A stretch of DNA of 55,100 nt, from the NCBI RefSeq assembly GCF_000003815.2, contig NC_049985.1:21860442-21915541 (forward strand), written 5' to 3'. This document shows positions 33,933-44,965 of this stretch, piece by piece; position 1 is the stretch's first letter; each line of letters begins with the position of its first letter. The position numbers were made by a program, and so were the translations under genes. Under the pieces are notes generated by a model, which was not told the DNA's origin, ran no database searches, and saw only the letters and a list, made by a program, of their open reading frames with translations. Source of the DNA: Branchiostoma floridae. Taxonomy: Eukaryota; Chordata; Leptocardii; Amphioxiformes; Branchiostomatidae.

Positions 33933-34137
33933 AATCTTACAGCTTAACTCTCCAAGCAGATATACAATAGCAGTGGGCTTGTTTTGGGTGTATTCTGGTG
34001 GTGTTTTCGTTTTTCTGGAGGTGTTTTGTGCGTTTTCTGCACGTCCCCCATCCAGTAAAACGCAAACACTGCAAAATACACCCAAAAACAAGCCCACTGC
34101 TATTTTATATCTGCTTGGAGAGTTTAGCTGTAAGATA
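33933..34137. mobile_element. MITE, family E, long hairpin
   Basis: ACTCTCCAAGCAGATATAC, AATAGCAGTGGGCTTGTTTT and GGGTGTATT are all matched in reverse complement at the right end. The inverted repeat extends outward through ATCTTACAGCT on both sides. Confidence 0.8.
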
Positions 34138-34508
34138 CACGCCTGACTGCAAAATACACGCCTGACTGCTACATCTACTCGGATATCTTTACACCTATTT
34201 TACAAGCTCTGTTGAACATACGATCAAACGCGATTGTGTACTATAATTGTCCTGCATTTATTTTAGTCCTACCATAGGTATCAGAATACTGAGTAATATT
34301 TGTTTGTGGTTGTATTTTTGTGAGCATTTTTTTTGTTTCGTTACACATTGCAACAGAGGTATCATGTACATGTACATGCGCATTCCCAATGGAAAGGTGT
34401 CATATACAGATATTAGATTATAGTTGGTGGTGTTTACATAACGGTCACTGTACACTGACCTTTGCTGGTGTTGTTTACGCGCTCAGTGAAACGTTCTTTG
34501 TAGTCTTG
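34138..34508. other. Intergenic or intronic, nothing recognised
   Basis: No gene-like frame or repeat copy found. Confidence 0.3.
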
Positions 34509-34712
34509 TATTCTCCAAGCAGAGGTTAGGCTCCGAATGGGTTTGGACGTTTTAGGCGTTTGTATCGGGCTTTCTGTTTCCCAGGTTTTATCATTTTGTC
34601 AGTCAAGCCAAGAAAAGCTGACAAAATAGCAAGCCCGATAATACGCCTAAAACGACGTCCAAAAGAAGCCGACGCAAGGGAAGCGGTAAAGCTCCACATC
34701 TGCTTGGAGAGT
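34509..34712. mobile_element. MITE, family F
   Basis: TATTCTCCAAGCAGAGGTTAG on the left, ATCTGCTTGGAGAGTA on the right. Inner arms TTTTAGGCGTTTGTATCGGGC and GCCCGATAATACGCCTAAAA pair. The family copy at 32226 is interrupted by another element. Confidence 0.75.
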
Positions 34713-37650
34713 ACATTTGCAATTTTGCACTGTTTTGGTTCTTTATGCAGGAGTTTAGAGAAAGTCTTGCTGCCTATGAATCTTTTATCCTTTCATAGTG
34801 ATAATAAGATCTAAAATGGCTAATTTGAGGCGAAAACTAGAACGCTGGGGCGTAACCGTGAGCCATTAATGTCTCACGGTCGAGCAACTAGGCCACTTCG
34901 GCCACAGTAAACATGCTGAGCCGCCATCTTGGATCACCTGTTGAGACAAGTGAACAGCATAGCCGAAAGCATCGGAACCTAAAAAACATAATAACTGGCA
35001 TTTTTCCGTTGGGGAAATTAACAGGCTATCAGTTTCGTGATTTTTAAACGCATCAACTTGTTTTCGTGGCATTTTTCCTGTGTTACATTTTGTTTATTCC
35101 ATTTTCAAATAAGGTCTAACACTAACAGCGAAGGCAATCAAACATCACTTAGGTTCCATCCAGTAACAAACATAGGTGTTTACAATCTAAATGTAGGTAA
35201 ACATGACTGGGTGACGCCATTTTGAAGTACCTCATGACCATATAAGGTGTTACGAGGAAAACACGATATATAGTTTGTCAATAAATACATAGTAGACTAT
35301 TCCTGCATCTTAAAGCAAGTATTACACTTTTATAATGTTTCGACACTTTCTGGTCAGTTAGAAGTCCGTCTGTTTTAGTCAGAAATCAATCTATAAAGTC
35401 CTGTCGGACTCTTTTGAGTCATGATTTTGTTTTCCGTAAGATGTTGACATTTTTGGACTGATCATAAAGATTGTATGATGGTGAATCATTAAACCACCGC
35501 GTGCTATCTTAACCAGAAATGAATGAATCTTTCAAAAACGCTGTAAATGCACAGTTTCTACCAGACTTACTACGTTGTTTATTTTCTTTATAAATTATAG
35601 TGAGAATAATTCACAATGGGAATATGGCTATTGTAGAATAACATTTTCCCCAAAAAGTTATGATACTTTCCCGCGATCTGCACTATATTTTTGCCCAAAA
35701 TTTTATTGTCAATATACCCGTAGGAAAGCCTAGTGAAAGCTAGTAGATGCACTGTATATAAATAGCCTATGGTCTAAAGCAACATACGACTATACAGCTG
35801 TTATCGAAATAAACTTGAACAACTCCGGTCTTGATTCTAGTACATAAAGGTGTTTAGATACACACCAGGTGACTTTTTGTGTCATACATAAAAATGGGAC
35901 AATTTGACCTTTTCGGGTCAGATACACTTTTCTTACAGTCCAGCTCCAAGAAGCTTTTAGCATTTTTGTTTTCTTGAAGGGGCGTTTTCTTTGTCGCTCC
36001 ACGGTAACACATATGACAACAGACCTTAGACGGGCACAGTGGGGTAGTTTTTGTGAAGCGCTCAACCGAACATGTCCACCGAGCTTTCATTATTACTCAA
36101 CGACCTATGATAGAGTCCACAATGTAAACATCGTTTTTTGTAGACCTCCTAAATGCATGTTTTCAAAACTTCCATATCAGTATCAGTATTGTAGCTATGG
36201 ATATATTTGTTTCTAATCGTTATCGTTTTGAGTGCTATTGTTCTTTTTATCACAGCATGGTGTTAATGTAGAATTCCAGATGGGAGTATCATACGGTGCC
36301 ATTGTTTCGCAGTGGATAATCTCCTTAGAACAAGAATGACAACAACTAGACCGGAAAGAATAGGGGGCATTGTTGAAGAAAATTACACAAGGGGGAAAAA
36401 ACGCTGAGAAAATGAGAAGTCGTGCAGTTTTAGGGGGAGGAATTTTTCGTCTTGGGACCACATGTTGTAACGGCTAGCACGGTGTGTGAGTTTGTAAGGG
36501 GGGGCGATGTTTTGGGGGACACAAAATTCTCGAGAACATAGTGCCAAAACACAGCGTCACAGAATGCTTACTAAGAACAAGTCGCCTCTCACAAGTCCAT
36601 GTTTTTGGTCCACGAAACGATGCCTTGTATGGTACTGAGAAAAAGGACACCCACAGATCAACAACACCATCCCACCTTCCCCAAAATAGCGCGTAGGAAG
36701 CTTTCACGCCTGGTAGGCTTTCCGAGTTTACAGAAATATTTTCTTGGCGAAGGTCTCTACCAGCGCCACTGGGAGGAAACACGCTACACGTCCTTGTGTC
36801 TACAAAATACCAATATTTGAATACCTCGCAGTAGTAAATCTCAGTCAAGTATATCATAAACGTCAGGTAGGCAAACATTCAACGCAAGAGATAGTTCCGT
36901 TGTCCCATGAAAACTTGACACGCCGAGGTAGTTGTACCGTGTAGTAAATGAAGAAGGGATAATATAACACGAAATAAGTTTTACTTCTCCCCTCAGTGAG
37001 TCCATTCCTACACCACTACGTCCTGCGGCATTCTGACAAAAAGTACCATATGCTTCAGAAATCACACGCTTCCACACAAGCAAATATACGACCACCTGGC
37101 AGATTTTGAAGACTGTGAAATCTCAAGCAAGAACGCAGTACAAGCGCTAGCGATTATCTGTAAATATGGCGTCTGTCGCTCAAACTTCAGTGGGCGCCTG
37201 TGGACTATAGCTACAGACCTTTGGACAGGAAACAAATATTGGACAGCAAATGAACGCTTTAAATGGACGCTACCTTCCTGCTTGACAGCCTTCATAACAA
37301 GAAACCCCCCAAACGAACACACAAGAAGACCTTGACGCCTAATCGGATACAGTAGCTCAGTACACAACACCAGTTGAGTACACATCTGGGCAGAAATTCA
37401 GACCTAGTTGAATCAGAACTATAGAAAGGAGGAAAATGCTTACCGTAGAGCACTTAGAGATTACAGGTGTGACACCGTTTTCTGTAGTTTGTCGGCGCAG
37501 ATGTTGAATGTTATGTCCCGTGAGAGGGGAGGGGGGTACAGACTGCACCAGTATCTGTGTGTAACGGTGACACCGTAACACCTGTCACGCTTGGCGTGGC
37601 GGGAAGCACAGGTACAGGTACGCGCCGCCAGGTAACGTATGACTGCTCAC
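34713..37650. other. Intergenic or intronic, no supported gene
   Basis: A YY1-like GCCGCCATCTTGGATCACC occurs at 34921. Frames at 36474-36878 and 37062-37385 are unremarkable. If the exon at 37651 is real, this stretch is intron of the LRR-Ig gene. Confidence 0.3.
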
Positions 37651-37800
37651 CTGGCACGGACGTCGCTTCTTCTCATCTCTGGCCCGCCCTTGTGGCGAGC
37701 AAACATCGCGTTGTCCCGTTGTGTTTGCTCGGAGCGCGGCGTGGGTAAACAAGGGAGGGTGGAGTCTGGTCAGGCCGCGCCCTGTCCCCCCTATCCCGGC
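37651..37800 (-). promoter_or_regulatory. Candidate first exon and CpG-rich promoter of the LRR-Ig gene
   Basis: The window's most GC- and CpG-rich stretch (about 37600-37860). On the minus strand it contains a strong donor, GTGCCAG then GTGAGCAG, with the exon ending at 37651. The next good minus-strand acceptor belonging to a gene is at 29451, giving a proposed intron of about 8.2 kb. An ATG 56 bases before the donor reads MFARHKGGPEMRRSDVRA and would continue in frame into the LRR-Ig CDS. The link is inference from splice sites and composition only; transcription start is unknown. Confidence 0.35.
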
Positions 37801-38029
37801 TAACGGGGCAACAAAGCGTCCCTAATTCATGCAGATGAGCCCGGGGTCACGCGGGGCAATAACTCGTGGAATTCGGCTTGTTTTTGTTGGGGAAGTGAGG
37901 TGTCAAAGGTCGCCTGTAAATCTTCACCACGCGATTTAAAGGTTTAAACTCCTTCTGGTAGAAGGGAAAATGTTTACAACATTGTTGATTTTGTAGACAG
38001 CGCCGTTACAGTGAGTACCTACCTGGTCA

Positions 38030-38085
38030 ACGCATAATCTCCAAGGCCCAGCAGATATAGCAGTCGGGATTGTTTTGAGTGTATC
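38030..38085. mobile_element. Family E MITE left half, cut by an assembly gap
   Basis: TAATCTCCAAGGCCCAGCAGATATAGCAG... leads to TTGTTTTGAGTGTATC as in 33949-34010, then 100 N. After the gap, sequence resembles a family N end followed by CTCTCCAAGCAGAGGTTG. Confidence 0.5.
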
Positions 38086-38185
38086 NNNNNNNNNNNNNNN
38101 NNNNNNNNNNNNNNNNNNNNNNNNNNNNNNNNNNNNNNNNNNNNNNNNNNNNNNNNNNNNNNNNNNNNNNNNNNNNNNNNNNNNN
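38086..38185. other. Assembly gap (100 N)
   Basis: A run of exactly 100 N, the usual placeholder for a gap of unknown size. Confidence 0.98.
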
Positions 38186-38738
38186 GCCTCCTTTGCAGAC
38201 TTCTTGGTTATCCCAGGTACTCTCCAAGCAGAGGTTGATGGGGAATTCGTGACCTTTTTCTTATGTCGTATTTTTTTCTGTCAGCTAACCCCACAAAGCT
38301 ACGATTAGTGTATATAACAACGGAATATAGAGCAAACGTGTACTTGTACGTAAGTTTCTAAAATTGTTTCTGTCACCTTATAGGCTTGCGAACGTTAGTT
38401 CCAGTTAGTCCCCCAGCGCAGTGTCCTTGGTCACAGATATCTTTGGATACATAACACAGATCCTTTCAACCTACCTGTAACTTCACTCTCGCGGTCAAGG
38501 TCATTATGATATGCAATATATTCACCCTTCGTTTGGGCAAAACCTATATAGGTTAAACTTGAAACCCTCTTTCTTTTTATATTCCCGTCCATCTGCAGCT
38601 TACCCCAAGAGGATGTACGATTCTTGATTGCTGGTTTTACAGGTGTCAATATTTATACTTCGGTCCCAGGTCTGCAGTTTGTACACATTTCGCTAGAGGA
38701 GGTTAATGCCTGGAGTATCTCTTGAGTTGAGTTTTTCA

Positions 38739-38900
38739 TAGTCTCTACCAGGCTTCAAAGGCGGTTGAAAATTTAGCCGGCCATAGGAGTACAGTTTGCT
38801 CGCTATGTTGCTATGTCCAACTAAATCCTCTTGCATATCATCACTCTGGTTGGCCAAATGCCTGCTATTTTCACCAACATATAAAGTTTGCTAGAGACTA
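38739..38900. mobile_element. MITE, family G, diverged
   Basis: TAGTCTCTACCAGGCTTCAAA on the left and GCTAGAGACTA on the right. The centre has lost most pairing. Confidence 0.5.
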
Positions 38901-38937
38901 TTTCTTGCTCATTTCTCCACGTGTGATTTATGTACAT

Positions 38938-39370
38938 TAGGGCTGGGTATCGGTACAGCGTACCGGTACAAAACCGGTTTTTCGTATTGGACAGGTCCAG
39001 AAAAACCGGACCTGAAAAAATTAGGTGGACCGAATGTTGGACCGATTACAAAATTAACAGATTATTTTATCAGGCATTCACACGTTTTAGCGCTTGTAGA
39101 TGGAAGAAAATAACAAGAGTGAAGTAGAGTAGAGTATATAATAATTTCTACCAAGTTTTACAGCCAATAGTACCGGTGAAGTTAGCGTTGTATAATTTTA
39201 AAGCGCCAGTGTGAGTCTAATACTTCACCAAACAGATTTCTTTGTAGTAAAATGGACCATTGGTATGAGTCATACTGAATCAGGTCCAGGTCCAGGTCCG
39301 GACCTGGACCTAATCCTTTGGACCTGAACCGGACCTGGACCTGAATTTTCTGTACCGGTACCCACCCCTA
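38938..39370. mobile_element. hAT-like MITE, family J, with 8-bp target duplication
   Basis: TAGGGCTGGGTATCGGTACAG on the left and, in reverse complement, TAGGGGTGGGTACCGGTACAG on the right. Both flanks are ATGTACAT (38930-38937, 39371-39378). The interior repeats GGTCCAGGTCC/GGACCTGGACC many times. 8-bp duplications and TAGGG ends are hAT features. Confidence 0.8.
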
Positions 39371-39825
39371 ATGTACATGTATTGTGGTTGTGGATATTTT
39401 TGCGGGCATTTCAAATTAACGTTATATTATTGTCGGGACTTGAGACTCAAGGTACATGTTTTGTCAATGCTGATGACTGCTATAAAACTGGTCGAAGGTT
39501 TGATGACAACAACCCTCTTCATGACCACCACTAGGATCAAGGTCACCGGACGGGCGTGAAGAAAGGTCACTGTTTTCACAATCCCGATAACCCGCTCAAA
39601 AAAGACGTAACGTTATAGTTCAGCAGTATACATTTTTGTGCCTATTGCCTGTAGATTTTAACACAGAAAGACCGCTTGATCACGAAGATTCAATTTGGGC
39701 ACCAACCTCTGTTGGGTACCAATCACCAGGGGGATGCTGCCTAGGCTAATTGATGTGTGATCTGAGCAGGTCTTTTCAATAAACTTTTTCTAAACTAGTG
39801 TAAATTGGGTTTGTCCCGTCAAAAA
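39371..39825. other. Intergenic, nothing recognised
   Basis: No gene-like frame or repeat copy found. Confidence 0.3.
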
Positions 39826-39993
39826 TAGCCTCTACCGGGCTCCACACATCGCTGGAAAAATAGTAGAAATTGGTCAAATAGACAGGTAACACATGTACAC
39901 CGATGGAGAACTCCTCTGATCATGACATGTTATCTGCCTATTTGGTCAATTTTTGTTATTTTTTCCAGCGCCCTCTGGAGTTTGGTAGAGGCA
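39826..39993. mobile_element. MITE, family G
   Basis: TAGCCTCTACCGGGCTCCAC on the left and GGAGTTTGGTAGAGGCAA on the right, with CGCTGGAAAAAT and the complementary ATTTTTTCCAGCG inside. Confidence 0.7.
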
Positions 39994-40939
39994 AGTAAAA
40001 AAAGGGACTGCGAAGGCTTTGCGGACGACACAATTTTCAGGTAGACATACGTGCATGCGCAATCATGTGCGTGATCATGAATACATGTATATTCTATGTA
40101 CATCGCAAACTAACTTAATTTAGGTCACAAAGAAGTTTTCTTGATCGCACGACCTGTCACGGCACGAAAAAAGAATGAACATACATCCTTTCAGTCACAA
40201 ACTCCCACCCCCCTCCTCCCTAATTCTTCCCCAGAACTCCCGACCCCCCAACCCCTTCCCGTGGATAGCTGACTCATATTGACTGACTCATATTGAATGT
40301 GCAGGTGTGCACGTAACGCTTGAAGTCACGTGATGCACATTGCACCACGTTACTTGTTAAACAGGCTTTGTCTATATCATTACGTCGTGATTTGGATATA
40401 ACTTGAGGTATCCTTGAGGAAGGGTGACCTAGGTTCGTTTTGTAGTGACCTCTCTTTGCAGGTGTGCACGTAATTCTTTAAATTACGTCATACGGGCGTA
40501 ACTTGTTAAACCACTCTTACGGATGTTCAGTCGTGAATTGGAGAGCCAAACTCGCAGAAGGGTGACCTACATACTTGCTATCAACGTTTTTTGGTAAGAA
40601 CTCGCTATTAGCACTTTTAGCATAGAACAGAGTGGTAGAAATTTGTGTAAAAGTTTTCCTAAGACGTTATCTGGTCCCGAAGAAGGTTTAGTTTGATAGA
40701 ACCTCCTTGGTTGAACCTTACTTGACCGGCTTGTTCGTTTTGCGAATCATTAACTGAAGTATTTGATCATATTGTCAGCAACGAAAGGTAAACTTGACTG
40801 CGTATTTGGAACGCTAGGCATAGGCTTGGTTAATGCCGCACTCTGTTTGAATGTTCGCTGTTTGAATGCAATGTTGTGGTACAATACTACCCTCTACTAG
40901 TTCCTTCCTATGGTCTCCTTCGCAGTTGCACTCATGGCG
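39994..40939. other. Intergenic with a short direct repeat
   Basis: GCAGGTGTGCACGTAA followed by CACGTTACTTGTTAAAC or TAACTTGTTAAACC occurs twice (about 40302 and 40461), with ACGTCGTGA/GTCGTGAATT and GAAGGGTGACCTA nearby. It is a local duplication of about 160 bp. No gene is seen. Confidence 0.4.
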
Positions 40940-41101
40940 TAGTCTCCAAGCAGACCCTACGGTGCCTTAGAGATCATAATATCAAAGCTGGCCAAGGAGT
41001 ATAGCCAGCCAAAGGGAGTCAGACGGGCATCTGTGCCGGTTATACTCATTGGCCAACTTTGATACTATCTCTAAGGCACCGTAGGGTCTGCTTGGAGACT
41101 A
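40940..41101. mobile_element. MITE, family D, with exact 9-bp target duplication
   Basis: Ends TAGTCTCCAAGCAGACCCTAC, perfectly matched in reverse complement at the right end, pairing for about 50 bp. Flanks CTCATGGCG on both sides (40931-40939, 41102-41110). Confidence 0.9.
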
Positions 41102-41110
41102 CTCATGGCG

Positions 41111-42122
41111 GGTTGGATGTGGAGTTTATGTCGCGCATGTTATGTTCGTCGGCGTCGTCAGTTGAGTGCATTTGACATATTTTAGTGTGTTCATTCAATG
41201 TCGAGCGACAGAGCGATTGTTTCCATGTCGCTCATGTTGAGGTTATTGGTGTCGTCAGTGGAGTGTTCTTTGACACTGTTTAGGTGGTGCAAACAGATCT
41301 CGCTGGCATAAGACAATACCGGCGTCCAGTTGGATACTGTTTTGGCCCTTTTCATACTGTCTCATGCCACATGTAAACCTTCTGAGAGATTATATAGGTG
41401 TGCTCGGCGTTCATTTTTGATCCCGGCGACAATATCCGACAAGTAGAGAACATGACTCACGTTAAAAACCGCCCCCCCCCCCCAATAAACCTATGTCCTT
41501 CCTATGGCCCCGTTCACACTTGTGCGTATATTTCAGTCCGTATGAGTTGCGTATGAGACATTTTTGGCGTAGTTAAATTTTGCGAGGAAATTTATTTTTT
41601 GTTCTTTGACCGACCGTTGTGCACCCTGGTTACCACACCACCCCCACCCCCGCACAATATTTCTTGGCCTCAAACTAAGCCAGTATAATATCCATACGCA
41701 ACTATTACGGTCTTGAACGCACACACAAGTGTAAAAGGCCTTGACCATAAAGAAGGTTAGCCAGTGTAAAGTCACAACGATCAATAAATGTGGGTCCATT
41801 GATGTATGGCTTCGATGGCCTCAACTGCCCACTCAGTTACTATAGTAGGCTGTGTAAAGTCACTACTCTAATAGGCGCACCATTTGATTTACGGTTTAAA
41901 TGATCTCAACTACGTAGCTACTGTCTTTGTTTAGAATTAAGTTCAGAAAATGACAAAATGTAGTGACTTAACACAGATTAACTGAGTGGGCAAATTATAC
42001 TCTATGGTAGCAAAAACTCCCCTGACAAATTATAGATGTGCTTTTTGTTCCAACCAGTATAGTAAAGCATGGAGCTTTTATATCAGATACTAGTATAAAA
42101 GCTCCTTGACTAAAGTGAGTAC
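41111..42122. other. Intergenic, one decayed element
   Basis: 41297-41396 is a decayed inverted-repeat element (CAGATCTCGCTGGCATAAGACA against TGTCTCATGCCA). A C run lies at 41471-41483. No gene is seen. Confidence 0.35.
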
Positions 42123-42225
42123 TGTAAATGCAGAAATATTCGCGGTGGATTAATATTCGCGGTTTTCGCGGCGGCCGCTTCACCGCGAAATTAAATCCAC
42201 CGCGAATATTTCGTCTGCTGGCGCC
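42123..42225. mobile_element. Hairpin element, family M (CGCGGTGGATT)
   Basis: CAGAAATATTCGCGGTGGATT on the left is matched by AATCCACCGCGAATATTTCG on the right, with GCGGCGGCCGCT at the centre. A larger copy at 46164-47270 is split by another element. Confidence 0.75.
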
Positions 42226-42857
42226 GCCTAAGGTGCCCCTTTTCCGCTCCATGTACATACTACTACTGTCTTTGTCACTGTATAATGAAATGTTTGACAT
42301 ACTTACTACGGTGAAGACACATGTAATTTTTTCATACGACCAACTGTATGATGGATTATACTGCTATTTAGTATGTGGATAAGTCTTTAAAGTTTTAGAC
42401 CCCTAGCGACTTGTTGGGGTACTGGAGTGAAACTTCCAGTTTTGCTATCTTGTTAATTGATAATAGTCGTTGAGCGCTCTAGCTGTCAAATCGCTCGGCT
42501 CAAAGTGCGCCGGTCAACAATAATCTTAACAGGTTATATGACCTCATGTAACCTCATCTGACCTCAGATCACCTCAACTAACCTCCTTGGATTAATTGTT
42601 TTACATGTCCTTTGCAGACATGTCAATGAAATTATGTCAACAGAGAGTCATAAACACAATGGGCCTCAACTACGCTGTAAAGCCACAGACCTTGTTTGCA
42701 TAGCACTTGTGATTCTCCATCAAATAGGGAATTTTTATTTGTTTTGTGACATCTGGCCATATGTAAAGATCGCAAGTAAATATTTACCTTGCCCCTAACC
42801 TCTGCTTAATTTCTAAAAATCACATTTCAGATCTCGTAACTTCGGAGGACAGACACC
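42226..42857. other. Upstream region of the plus-strand globin
   Basis: Short tandem ACCTCA-type repeats occur at 42540-42585. A likely 3' splice site CACATTTCAG ends at about 42831, 26 bases before the ATG, so a 5' UTR intron is probable. Confidence 0.4.
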
Positions 42858-43000
42858 ATGGGCTCCTGGTGGGGAAAACCGGTGGACAACACTCCCGATG
42901 ACATCACAGGTCTCACGGCCAATCAGATCCAGCTCATCCGGGACACCTGGCAGATCGTCTACAAGAACAAGAGAGAAAACTGTTTCGCCATTTTCAGGAT
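42858..43000 (+). CDS. Globin exon 1, plus-strand gene
   Basis: 47 codons plus two bases. It ends CATTTTCAGGAT before GTAAGC, the same split codon as in the minus-strand gene. Confidence 0.88.
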
Positions 43001-43980
43001 GTAAGCTCTTTTAGCTTCCCAAAAAAGGTTATGTTTTCGGTATGGTTATGGTGGAGTGACTGTGGATGTAGACATAACTCTTGAAGCTATGGACACTTTG
43101 TAGCTAAGTTAAGGTTGGTAAGACAAAAGTCAATTTGGAAAATGGCCTTCTGGCGGCTTCCTACTTTACTGCAGCGGACCTTTTTGTGTTTGTTCTTTTT
43201 TTGTACTTAGGAGAATTCGAGATGTTCGCTAATGGGCGGCATTACTCGAAATTGGATGAAACCATATGGTGTTTGGTAGATGGATAGGGACATAGAAAAA
43301 CAGTAGGTCAAGTTCGATAATTGTCCTCTTAGCGCCTTTCTGTGGAACTGCAGCTTAACTGCCAGCTTTGTTATCTCGATGGCACAACCCGCCATACGTG
43401 TAAATTGTCCATACCTTTTTTTGGGAGGCCACGTCCGCCACGTATTTCTGAAAACGTAGGGAACGACTGGCAAGAGCAGGTAGGAGTACGTCAACGCACG
43501 GCACACAAAGTTTTGCCTGCACGTAAAGTTCTTCGGCGTGTCTACGTGCTCCAAAATCCGACGGATTCTCTACGAGCTCGTACGGAGGCGGTACTTACCA
43601 CTCACTGAGTACGGATCCCAAAAGATTCGCCACGTTTGGGCACGTAGACAACACGTATTTGCGCGTACGGCGGGTTGTTTTACTCCCAAAAATATGGCAG
43701 CGCCAATATAACAATCTTGACTCCGGTACTCCTTTTGTCTTCCAGATTGTTCACCGACCACCCCAGCACCAAGTCGCTGTTCCGGCTCATGGATGCCGTT
43801 GACCTTGATGTGCCGGGTGAGTTTGAGAAGAACGTGGCCGCCCGTGCGCACATGGTCAGGTTCATGCACAGTTTCGCCACCTTCATGGACACCCTGGACG
43901 AGCCGGCCGAACTACGCCAGCTCCTGTACGATCTGGGCAAGAACCACGCCAAACATCAGGTCGGACCGGAACTGTTCGAC
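42858..43980 (+). CDS. Second globin gene, exons 1 and 2 only (partial)
   Basis: Paralogue of the globin at 531-4319. Exon 1 is 42858-43000 and exon 2 43746-43980, with donors GTAAGC and GTAAGT and acceptor TTCCAG. Intron phases (2, then 0) equal those of the other gene. Together they encode 126 residues: MGSWWGKPVDN..., TGLTANQIQLIRDTWQIV, CD1 Phe60, distal His83 (AARAHMVRF) and proximal His115 (GKNHAKHQV), so the heme pocket is intact this far. The N terminus fits N-myristoylation and the ATG context is ACCATGG. No exon 3 (ALGNVLM-like) was found between 43981 and 47900 outside N runs. It may lie in a gap of unknown size, or be lost. A second copy of the end of exon 2 follows at 44046-44137. 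Confidence 0.85.
43045..43205 (+). repeat. Family L repeat, diverged (globin intron 1)
   Basis: AGACATAACTCTTGAAGC, AAGACAAAAGTCAATTTGG and CCTTCTGGCGGCTTCC keep the order seen at 9405. Confidence 0.45.
43381..43679. mobile_element. MITE, family C, in intron 1 of the plus-strand globin
   Basis: GGCACAACCCGCCATACGTG on the left, TTTGCGCGTACGGCGGGTTGT on the right. The interior (GGGAGGCCACGTCCGCCAC, CTCCAAAATCCGACGGATT) is shared with 3302-3582. Confidence 0.75.
43746..43980 (+). CDS. Globin exon 2, plus-strand gene
   Basis: 235 nt, from TGTCTTCCAG to GACGTAAGTAG. Encodes LFTDHPSTKSLFRLMD through GPELFD and both heme histidines. Confidence 0.92.
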
Positions 43981-44045
43981 GTAAGTAGAACGTTTCATTG
44001 GATGAATGAATGATTGAATGAAAGAGTGAACGAACGAAGGAATGA

Positions 44046-44137
44046 ACACCCTGGTCGAGCCAGCCGAGCTGCGCCAGCTCCTGTACGACTTGGGAAAGAA
44101 TCATGCAAAACATCAGGTCCGACCGGAACTGTTCGAC
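44046..44137 (+). pseudogene. Duplicated 3' end of globin exon 2, with its own donor
   Basis: 92 bases match 43889-43980 with 11 substitutions and no indel, and the donor GTAAGTAGAA is copied too. The encoded segment (TLVEPAELRQLLYDLGKNHA, then KHQVRPELFD) keeps the proximal histidine. Nine changes are synonymous; two are not (Asp to Val, Gly to Arg). There is no splice acceptor just before it and a stop lies in the 65 bases between the copies, so it cannot be read as a normal exon here. It may be a remnant of a tandem paralogue, a conversion product, or two alleles assembled side by side; a gap begins 27 bases later. Confidence 0.8.
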
Positions 44138-44164
44138 GTAAGTAGAATGAATGAATGGATGGAT

Positions 44165-44264
44165 NNNNNNNNNNNNNNNNNNNNNNNNNNNNNNNNNNNN
44201 NNNNNNNNNNNNNNNNNNNNNNNNNNNNNNNNNNNNNNNNNNNNNNNNNNNNNNNNNNNNNNNN
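44165..44264. other. Assembly gap (100 N)
   Basis: Exactly 100 N inside the plus-strand globin locus; real length unknown. Confidence 0.98.
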
Positions 44265-44455
44265 AAACGTTTTCTTATTACTGTTAACTATTATAGCCTA
44301 TATGTACGTATGGTCGTGATGTTGATTTCTTCATTGCTAACATCAATTTGGAAGGAATCGTTTGTACCTTAATTATTTTACTTAATTGGGATATTAATCA
44401 TTTTAATCCTCATAAATGACTTTTTGATGTATGATTATCGAATTCTTTTACGTGC

Positions 44456-44690
44456 TAGAGGTGTGGCTCTCCTCGAACACGGGACCTCCACCTAACGCCC
44501 TATCCGAGGAGCCTTTTTAACCGCAATTAGGTACTCATTTTCACTGGAATCAAGCAAGGAAAGTCGTGTTAAGTCTCTTTTCTTCAAAGGCACAACGTGA
44601 GCTATGCATGTTAGGAGATTCGAGCCCAAGACGTCTAATGTCTGGACCAAACACCTTACCATTACGACACGCCGACGTTACAAATTCATT
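44456..44690 (-). mobile_element. tRNA-headed SINE, full length, minus strand
   Basis: Minus strand: A-box-like CGTGGTAATGGTAAGG, B-box GGGCTCGAATCTCC, ACACGACTTTCCTTGCTTG, GAGTACCTAATTGCGGTTA, then a second GTCCCGTGTTCGAGGAGAG and CCACACCTCTAGCACG. It links the heads at 13505/15985 with the tail at 8366. Confidence 0.7.
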
Positions 44691-44839
44691 ATTGTTCCCC
44701 CACTTCATACAACTAAGTAATATAGGCAATTGCAAATTTATATTTCTTATGAATTTAGACAAAACTTTACTTATAAAGCATATCTTTTCCTACATTTTCA
44801 ATATCACAAAGAAACGAGAAGAAGACGAATTCATGTAGT

Positions 44840-44965
44840 AGAACACGATTCTTGAGTATTGTAGATTCATTGTATATATCTCATGTATCTTTTGTTGCGA
44901 CCTGTACTGAACCAAGTGGTTATGTATGTACAATAAAGGTCTTCATTCATTATTTTTCCTTCCGT
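44840..44965 (+). mobile_element. Non-LTR retrotransposon 3' end
   Basis: CTCATGTATCTTTTGTTGCG, GTACTGAACCAAGTGG and GTACAATAAAGGTCTTCATTC resemble (reversed) the element end at 16600-16650. Confidence 0.45.

Noticed and set aside
42541-42590. ACCTCA-type short repeats as a nuclear receptor array
   Set aside because: The run TGACCTCA.GTAACCTCATCTGACC looks like half-sites, but with only a few irregular copies and no gene evidence it is not supported as a regulatory element.
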